Of a DNA stretch of 64,000 bases, positions 59,101-64,000 are shown in pieces. Under the pieces are notes generated by a model. That model did no database searches. It saw only the letters and a program-made list of their open reading frames with translations, and had not been told where the DNA came from. This stretch comes from Colwellia piezophila ATCC BAA-637. GTDB taxonomy: Bacteria > Pseudomonadota > Gammaproteobacteria > Enterobacterales > Alteromonadaceae. Position numbers and translations under genes: made by a program. The stretch lies in assembly GCF_000378625.1 (NCBI RefSeq), contig NZ_KB905169.1, positions 115,921 to 179,920 of the forward strand, read 5' to 3'. Within the stretch, counting starts at the first letter, position 1. Every line of letters starts with the position of its first letter.

Positions 59101-59337
59101 AACGGTACCGCCAGGCCAACGTAGAAAACTGGCGCCAACATCTTGGTATAGTTTCGCCATGGTACCATCAGCATAAATAGCGTCGGCTTCTTCAGAATAA
59201 ACTAGCCCATGCCCTTGTATCATCGGGTGCACGGTATGGCTTACGTTGTTGCCATCAATATTGATCATTACCTGTGCATTAGCATATTGGCTAGTAGTAC
59301 AGAGCAACAGAAGAAGTAACACTAAATTTTGTCTCAT
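56116..59337 (-). CDS. Clan GH-A glycosidase fused to CBM, Ig-like domain, esterase and GlyGly-CTERM
   Basis: Signal peptide to YANAQ. A GH-A TIM barrel (about 25-500) resembles GH51/GH39-like enzymes: GASFLRWPGGTVTTMYHW, YFYLDNESDHSG (E172, acid/base), ASLEWNIAPGG (E304, nucleophile). A CBM4/9-like module (about 515-635: LIANSDFEQELTGWHTW) and an Ig-like Big_5-type domain (640-740) follow. The alpha/beta hydrolase (750-995) has WVHGGGWNGG, FSGGSAGTP (S847), LLHGDADPT and YPGEPHAFF, a full triad. Seven acidic TEPETETP repeats lead to a GlyGly-CTERM tail (SSGGSMSYIGLLGLMMFARRR). Exported and probably surface-sorted. Confidence 0.87.
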   Translation of the reverse strand: MRQNLVLLLLLLCTTSQYANAQVMINIDGNNVSHTVHPMIQGHGLVYSEEADAIYADGTMAKLYQDVGASFLRWPGGTVTTMYHWNDLTGVGWIDKWDPNYSATNADPSQYMDLDEYMTLSIAAGTEPMLGINLSSGIEWDRQTEAVQEAKDMISYCLSKGFDVKYFYLDNESDHSGNGYNKDKDNDGEAWTPQTYAEQVNVYSAAIKTLVPDAKIIANWKSHVRTNISDYTTLINVAGDNIDYIDVHWYWKWGVATWDTWKAKTPMENETQWYDGGTYVEEIAFFNNLTTSLGKSHIKLASLEWNIAPGGHNNNPDHTPFKTALMASEMQMQFIQGGLELASMWTTQWSGSTTAEFQALVNSDDNYQASPMAKVFELYKHAIGGDVVSSTSADSKIMTTTVIKADKAYVYLLSKRDSVENAEFSIDGYNILSVNQAKRFSEPDDLTSIGLWNNAISGNYLANIPPNTLTMIEFSIEQDDAPVSNNLIANSDFEQELTGWHTWSNPVVTHTDVYSGATAIELVNQGSLSQWVDVEANTTYTMTAYVKISDSAKHVVLGVNGSNNVKISTFNVNDSEYTLRQITFTTDENTRSVEVFFWLPPSDGVSAHIDNMQLIKGDNSYDFSVTQFTPLATTALASNGALTFTFSEDVALSSTANIDIYINKVLDNTAGSWSQANTNSLTLSPSTDWPQGALVGVDIGFVLTTTGLEFNGEQAEYEFIVDTDADFGFERIEISTLITRDNGAHNIPLKVALPTNRENKVPVHFWVHGGGWNGGTAADSWAYASPHSEYLAKELGIATLEIAYRNVGSNGSFTLAMEDIDAAYQWAVDNADTYNLDLTNSFFSGGSAGTPLSSLAAQQYTDIKAYVGFNGVFNLVDNPNSSFPPNNTYYDHHLPSKSANSAFHNIRANPPLTLLLHGDADPTINYTQSTLFANAINQAGGNAQAIIYPGEPHAFFNNDFPQYEDVLYEMAKFLKTNGIMQGVTTEPVIETPTEPETETPTEPETETPTEPETETPTEAETETPTEAETETPTEPETETPQTPEQDSKSSGGSMSYIGLLGLMMFARRRNLIE
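56219..56389 (-). repeat. 24-bp tandem repeat encoding a TEPETETP linker
   Basis: About seven copies of a 24-bp unit (GTTGGAGTTTCAGTCTCAGG... on plus), with G/C variants giving Pro or Ala. In frame, so copy changes keep the protein intact. It spaces the enzyme from the GlyGly-CTERM anchor. Confidence 0.9.
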
Positions 59338-60360
59338 AATATTTTATCTTTATTATTTACGGGGGGATTAGCTTTCAACACTAATACTTTGTCAAAGATA
59401 AGACGTTTCAGTAAATAAAATGTACAAGGTTCTTTTAAAAGAATTATATAGGCGAGAATCCAACCGCTCCTTGCCATCGACGTACTTGGAAGTATTGATG
59501 TCTTGAAGGCACGGATGCCTAGTAACGACCATGGCACGTCCGACTAAGACACCACTGGGATGACGAACTTGAGCTATATGCATAGGTACGTGTTTTTAAA
59601 GTTACTAGTCACTCCTCGGTGTAGCGCAAAGCGAGGCCTACATGGATGTAGGTCACTTAGGTTATGCATGGAGCTTATAACCTGTCTCTTTGACCTCGGT
59701 TGTATAAAATTCTCTTCGCCACTTATCACTGCTTGGCTATCTTAAGACATAAAACAAGTATCACCACCGAGAAAAGATTAACAAAAAAAAATCACATGCC
59801 TATGTAACAAACGCTCGGGCGTAAACACCCTCCCTGTAGGAGCCGGCTTTAGCCGCGAACAATGCGAACACAGCCTAACACAGCCTAACATCCCATCGTG
59901 CATCAAACCCTGTTCGGGCGTAAACACCCTCCTACAGTGAGCCGGCTTTAGCCGCGAACATTGCTGGATCCCCGACAAGACACCTCGGGGATGACAGTAA
60001 ATAGGCTAGGCGTTCTACTAATGAATAAGCTAGAGGCTCCCAACTAACTCCCGTCATTCCCGAGTTCACTTGTCGGGAATCCATATGGCCAAGGGCGTGG
60101 ATCCCCGACAAGACACCTCGGGGATGACGAACAAAGGTTTGCTGTACTTGCGGATAAAAATATTACTGGTAGATGGTTGGGGCGCAGCCGCTGATTTGCT
60201 AATAAGTGCCATCCTTGTAACGTCATGGCACCGCGACACCCGTTCATCCTGAACATACACGCTCCTTGCCATCAGGACAATATGCGTCCTGCATTGTCTA
60301 ATAAGTTACATCCTTGTAACGTCATGGCACCGCGACATACCGTTCATCCTGAACATAAAA
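59338..60360. repeat. Second repeat field: REP-like palindromes and copies of the 47.4-kb repeats
   Basis: No gene. Contains GTAGGAGCCGGCTTTAGCC palindromes (59835, 59935 region) and CGGGCGTAAACACCC (59817, 59917), both in opposite orientation to copies at 47.8-48.1 kb. It also has two GGATCCCCGACAAGACACC copies (near 59966 and 60101), a direct repeat of about 60 bp (60204-60263 and 60299-60360), and inverse copies of 47430-47486 and 47527-47607. Confidence 0.8.
59389..59431. repeat. 43-bp direct repeat, right copy
   Basis: Same 43 bp as 52341-52383, 52 bp upstream of the GH fusion start at 59337. On the minus strand it contains TTGTAC and, about 21 bp on, TATCTT, so part of it may serve as a promoter. 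Confidence 0.9.
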
Positions 60361-60361
60361 A

Positions 60362-60385
60362 AGCCTCAGCATTTCTGCTGAGGCT
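60362..60385 (-). terminator. Rho-independent terminator for the 60458 gene
   Basis: AGCCTCAGC (60362-60370) pairs with GCTGAGGCT (60377-60385), 9-bp GC-rich stem, 6-nt loop. On the minus strand it is followed by TTTTTT. It is 73 bp beyond the stop of the large minus-strand gene. Confidence 0.88.
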
Positions 60386-60457
60386 CTGGGACTTTCCTTT
60401 ACGTTTTTTGTCATATACCTTTAACAATCAAGATAGATAACAGTGTCAAAAGCAATA

Positions 60458-63400
60458 TTAATCTTTAGATAAAGCTCCTTTTTTATTCGCACGTCTATTA
60501 AATGCCGTTAAACCAAGAAATACTAATAACCAGGCCATAGAGCCACCACTACTACGCTCATTAATTTCGAACGTTATAATTTGGCTTGTTTCATTTTCAC
60601 CGCCATAAACAGTCAGTTGTAGTTCTATAGTGTTATCTGTTGAAATATTTGGCACGGTAAAGTGTATAGTTTGTGTTGAACCTTCACTGGTAGCAATCGC
60701 TTGGCCGGTAAGAGTAAGTGTTGGACCTGATAACTGTGTCCATACATACCTGAGGTCATCTTCTTCAATATCACTAGCCGTTGCCGTAATGGTAACCTTT
60801 TCACCCTCGGTATAACTACTTTCAGATGCTACAGTGACCGTTGGTGATTTATTAAGATACATTACGGTTAATGTAATGATTTCTGACGTTTCAGCCGTGC
60901 CATCATTAGCCGTTAGCATAAAGGATAAATCAGCGGCTTCATCATCAAAAACGGGTGAAGTAAAGGCTAATGACGACGAAGTTGGGTCAACCAACACGAC
61001 CGTCTCCCCGCCAACCTGTTCCCATAAATAGCTTATTGAATCATTTTCTGCATCAGTAACGATACTTTCAATAACAATATCACTCATTTCCTTCACTGAG
61101 CTATCAACTAAGGTGATTACAGGTGCTTGGTTATGTACTTCTGTCGCCAATACGCCAGGGTCTTTTACAATACCATTTGCTTGACCATCTGCATCGTTTG
61201 GACCACCATCTTCAATAAGTAGTTGAATACAGTCATCACCCACATTTAATCCGTCAATGGTTACGCGATAAGCGAATGAAAGCGGCGCAGGACAATTACC
61301 ATCAGCGTCTTTTAATGCAGTTGATACGTTGTTTCTGCTATCGACAACAAAATCAAACCAACCAGCAGCTTCAGTATATTTACGATAAACCGCCTCTTCA
61401 GGAATATATTTACCCGTCGCTAGTGGTATTACTACCGGAACGATATCACCAACGGCTGATAACCCTGAAACATTAAAGTTAATAATGGTTGAAAGTGTTT
61501 GATAATGTCCATCTACTGAGTTATCAACCTCACTGCCATTTTCACCCGCATTGCTGGCAATATCATTGACATCAATAGAAGCATCGATACTGGCAACACC
61601 GGTAGATGAACGAACAATATCACCTAAACTAAGCTGTAAACCAGTAATGGTCTGCATCGGCTGCGTATCTTCACCAATAGGTAAATGGCTAGGATTACTG
61701 TCATCATCTAAATAGTCTAAAATACCATCGTGATCACTATCAGCATAACCTTCATCCGCATCAGAAATACCATCATTATCCGCATCATTGTCCGCACTCA
61801 ACACGGCAAGCTCGGTTGCTACCACTAGACTCAAATCAGTCGTTGTTGCAAATAATTCATTGGTATTATCTTCAGCAACAGTTACCGACAAAGCGAATGT
61901 ACCCGCCTCTAATGGTTCAAATTCAAAGGTTGAATCCAGGTTATCGAGATTTAAGTCAACTAACTGACTGTTACCTACATGCCAACTAATGGTGTGCGTA
62001 TCAAGCGAGTTCAAGTCGTTAACAGTCGCAGTGACTGTAACAACACCAGCACTAGCATCGATCACACTGACCATGTTATCACTTTGTTTAACAGCCACGT
62101 TTAACGTTGGCGTTATATTCATATCGATAACGGTTAACGCAAAGGTGTCATCACTGTTAATAACTGCATTGCTAGCATCTGATAACGATATATTCACCAT
62201 GTCACCACCAAGTGCACCTCCTGCGATATTCAGCTCAATAACGCCCGCGGTTCCTTGTTCGATAACAAGTTCACCATCAGAATCTCCAACGACAGAGCCA
62301 GTGATTTGATAAGCAATGGTAACAGGGTAAACAGCCGCTTCACCCGATAAGGTAACCGGCACTTGATAAGATGCGCCCGCTTCAACGTTACCGCTTTGGC
62401 CAAGCGTTGCTATTGGGTTAATGTGAACAGTTAATTCAGCTAGTGCAATGTTTCCAAGGCTATCTTCAGCTGAAAGCTGTAAGGTGTGCATGCCAGACTC
62501 AAAAGTAGTATCACCGACAACCGTTGCCATTATTTCACCATCAGCAAGGTCATAAGCGACAACGTTAATCTCTGCGCCAATATTGGTTAACAAACCACGC
62601 GCATCAATGCTTTGAATAGCTAAATCAGCAAAAACTGGTTCAGTATCGCCAATCGAATTATCAAGTGGTGCAGTATCATACTCGTCAAGAATACCATCAT
62701 TATCATCATCGATATCGAGGGTTAAACCTGAAGATGTAATACAGTCTACATCACAGCTTGCCAAGAAATCATCAGGCATGCCGTCATTATCGGTATCTAC
62801 ACTTGCAGCGGCATTCTTAGCAAAGGCATCTACGTCGTCTAGTACACCATCATTATCATCATCTAAATCGAGGGTTAAACCTGAATTATCAATACAATCT
62901 TGATCACAACTTGCCAAGAAATCATCAGGCATGCCGTCACCATCGGTATCTACACTTGCAGCGGCATTCTCAGGAAAGGCGTCTACCTCGTCTGCTACAC
63001 CATCACCGTCTAAATCATCATTTACAACTTCGCCAGGTCCCATTAACGAGAAGTTAGCAGCCCACATTGGCACTTCAGCATTACGGTCTGTAAAGATGAT
63101 TTTCCCATCAGCATCACCATCATTATCAACCGTGGTTAAATGCACTTTAAAGGGTTTAGCAACATCAATATCACTAGGCGCAGTAAATTCTTCCGTAATA
63201 ACAACCCAAGCGCCGTCAGAAGCAACTGGATTATCCAAAGTTACTGTTGTTATGACATCTTCTCCGACTTTGGTGTATGAGTAATTCCAAACTAACGTTT
63301 GATTTCTTACTGCACCGTCAGCAGAAAGCACATAGGCGCCACCTGGGATAATACTTTCTATTTCACGAGATATACCATTCCTATGAAACTCTCGATAGTT

Positions 63401-64000
63401 GTTCTGGAAAAGATAGTTATCACCACCGTCATACGGTTGCGGGCTAAGCCACCATTTACCTGCATCTGTTGCAGTTGGCACAACGACATAAAGGTTACCC
63501 CAAGCAGTACCATCAAAGCCTGGATCAAACTTAGCGTATGCTGGAACGGTTCCAGCTGAGGTTTCTATAGGGAGATCACCCGTGACTTCAACTTCGTTAG
63601 TGCCGCCAGGCCAATCGCCTGTAGATGACACTGTGTCTATTTCACCGGCAGGGATGTATTGCACAATGGGTAGTTCATCGGCTGGTTCATCGCCAGGTCC
63701 CATTAACGAGAATTCATCAACCCCCATTGGACCGGCAGACGTACCACCAATTCCCACATCATCACCAACAGTTCTTAAATACACGGTAAAAGCTTTAGCA
63801 ACATCAATATCACTCGGCGCAACAAAGGTATCATCAATATCGACCCAAGCGCTTGCTGATAAGGCTTCATTGGTTAACGTTATTACTGTTTCGCTCTCTT
63901 CACCAACTTTGGTATAACGATAAGCCCAAACGAAAGACCCTTCTGTCGACCCTCTTGCTGAAAGCTCATAACTACTATCGGGTACAATACCTTCAACTAA
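60458..64000 (-). CDS. 3' part of giant multidomain surface protein (TSP3 repeats, choice-of-anchor U, GlyGly-CTERM)
   Basis: The frame is open to the right edge: the ATG at 63784 is internal, because 72 further codons continue in frame to 64000 and encode another copy of the domain that follows. In order: two related beta-sandwich modules each ending FSLMGPG (carbohydrate-binding-like), acidic thrombospondin-type-3 calcium repeats (DLDGDGVADEVDAFP, DTDGDGMPDDF), several Ig/cadherin-like domains, a choice-of-anchor U domain (VYRKYTEAAGWFDF, CIQLLIEDGGPNDADG), two PKD/REJ-like Ig domains, and GlyGly-CTERM SSGGSMAWLLVFLGLTAF. The missing N-terminus may hold a catalytic domain. Likely secreted by type II secretion and rhombosortase-sorted. 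At least 1180 residues. Confidence 0.88.
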   Translation of the reverse strand, partial: LVEGIVPDSSYELSARGSTEGSFVWAYRYTKVGEESETVITLTNEALSASAWVDIDDTFVAPSDIDVAKAFTVYLRTVGDDVGIGGTSAGPMGVDEFSLMGPGDEPADELPIVQYIPAGEIDTVSSTGDWPGGTNEVEVTGDLPIETSAGTVPAYAKFDPGFDGTAWGNLYVVVPTATDAGKWWLSPQPYDGGDNYLFQNNYREFHRNGISREIESIIPGGAYVLSADGAVRNQTLVWNYSYTKVGEDVITTVTLDNPVASDGAWVVITEEFTAPSDIDVAKPFKVHLTTVDNDGDADGKIIFTDRNAEVPMWAANFSLMGPGEVVNDDLDGDGVADEVDAFPENAAASVDTDGDGMPDDFLASCDQDCIDNSGLTLDLDDDNDGVLDDVDAFAKNAAASVDTDNDGMPDDFLASCDVDCITSSGLTLDIDDDNDGILDEYDTAPLDNSIGDTEPVFADLAIQSIDARGLLTNIGAEINVVAYDLADGEIMATVVGDTTFESGMHTLQLSAEDSLGNIALAELTVHINPIATLGQSGNVEAGASYQVPVTLSGEAAVYPVTIAYQITGSVVGDSDGELVIEQGTAGVIELNIAGGALGGDMVNISLSDASNAVINSDDTFALTVIDMNITPTLNVAVKQSDNMVSVIDASAGVVTVTATVNDLNSLDTHTISWHVGNSQLVDLNLDNLDSTFEFEPLEAGTFALSVTVAEDNTNELFATTTDLSLVVATELAVLSADNDADNDGISDADEGYADSDHDGILDYLDDDSNPSHLPIGEDTQPMQTITGLQLSLGDIVRSSTGVASIDASIDVNDIASNAGENGSEVDNSVDGHYQTLSTIINFNVSGLSAVGDIVPVVIPLATGKYIPEEAVYRKYTEAAGWFDFVVDSRNNVSTALKDADGNCPAPLSFAYRVTIDGLNVGDDCIQLLIEDGGPNDADGQANGIVKDPGVLATEVHNQAPVITLVDSSVKEMSDIVIESIVTDAENDSISYLWEQVGGETVVLVDPTSSSLAFTSPVFDDEAADLSFMLTANDGTAETSEIITLTVMYLNKSPTVTVASESSYTEGEKVTITATASDIEEDDLRYVWTQLSGPTLTLTGQAIATSEGSTQTIHFTVPNISTDNTIELQLTVYGGENETSQIITFEINERSSGGSMAWLLVFLGLTAFNRRANKKGALSKD

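Noticed and set aside
59778..60440. Several 60-70 residue ORFs on both strands
   Set aside because: They are translations of REP-like palindromes and direct repeats; the same peptides recur with each repeat copy.
60458..63784. Complete 1108-residue gene starting at 63784
   Set aside because: The frame continues without stop to 64000 and encodes a further copy of the same domain, so the ATG at 63784 is internal.

Overview
The window is AT-rich DNA that reads as a marine gammaproteobacterium. Alteromonadales is most likely, and Colwelliaceae-type relatives are plausible. Evidence for this includes two large SusC-independent TonB-dependent receptors, a FecI/FecR pair, a LacI-family regulator with a GPH-type symporter, GlyGly-CTERM (rhombosortase-type) C-termini, many short MITE-like elements and integron-type gene cassettes. 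No species marker is present, so the assignment is inference.

Functionally it is a large polysaccharide utilization locus for a sulfated galactan-like polymer. It encodes seven S1-type sulfatases, two GH50 (agarase-family) enzymes, two GH2 enzymes, one GH116-type enzyme, a clan GH-A enzyme fused to an esterase, a right-handed beta-helix protein, several carbohydrate-esterase or alpha/beta-hydrolase proteins, a secreted RbsD/FucU-like protein and a secreted metallophosphoesterase. GH50 points to an agar-type backbone. GH117 and the anhydrogalactose pathway are not in this window, so the exact substrate (agar, porphyran, carrageenan-like or other) is not settled.

Layout. 1-9992 (+): GH116 (cut by the window edge), metallophosphoesterase, RbsD/FucU-like, S9 peptidase, GH50, SGNH esterase. 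9993-12660: an accessory patch with two attC-like sites, two small membrane-protein cassettes, a nucleoside deaminase, a 70-bp tandem duplication and a REP-associated tyrosine transposase with inverted flanks. 12676-18396 (-): GH50-esterase fusion, sulfatase, alpha/beta hydrolase. 18483-22495 (-): sulfatase and GH2, translationally coupled. 22728-25116 (-): lacI and MFS. 25312-25624: MITE-like element. 25798-34059 (-): TonB receptor, GH2, sulfatase, EF-hand/thioredoxin protein. 34507-41812 (+): sulfatase, beta-helix protein, two tandem sulfatases. 42015-47364 (+): ECF sigma, FecR, TonB receptor with an STN signalling domain, interrupted by a MITE-like element. 47365-48169: repeat field. 48170-52296 (-): DUF1501/DUF1800 pair. 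52504-59337 (-): ThuA-like, esterase, sulfatase and GH-CBM-esterase fusion, bounded by a 43-bp direct repeat. 59338-60457: second repeat field. 60458-64000 (-): 3' part of a very large surface or secreted multidomain protein.

How it may work together (inference): secreted or surface-sorted GH50/GH-A/esterase fusions (GlyGly-CTERM) cut the polymer outside the cell. The TonB receptors import oligosaccharides. Periplasmic or lipoprotein sulfatases, esterases and GH2/GH116 enzymes strip and cleave them. The MFS symporter takes up the sugars. A 15-bp near-identical operator (GGWDAACGTTACCAC) lies upstream of three minus-strand units (sulfatase-GH2, lacI-MFS, TonB receptor-GH2-sulfatase), which suggests a LacI regulon. 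The STN receptor with sigma and anti-sigma forms a second, cell-surface signalling circuit.
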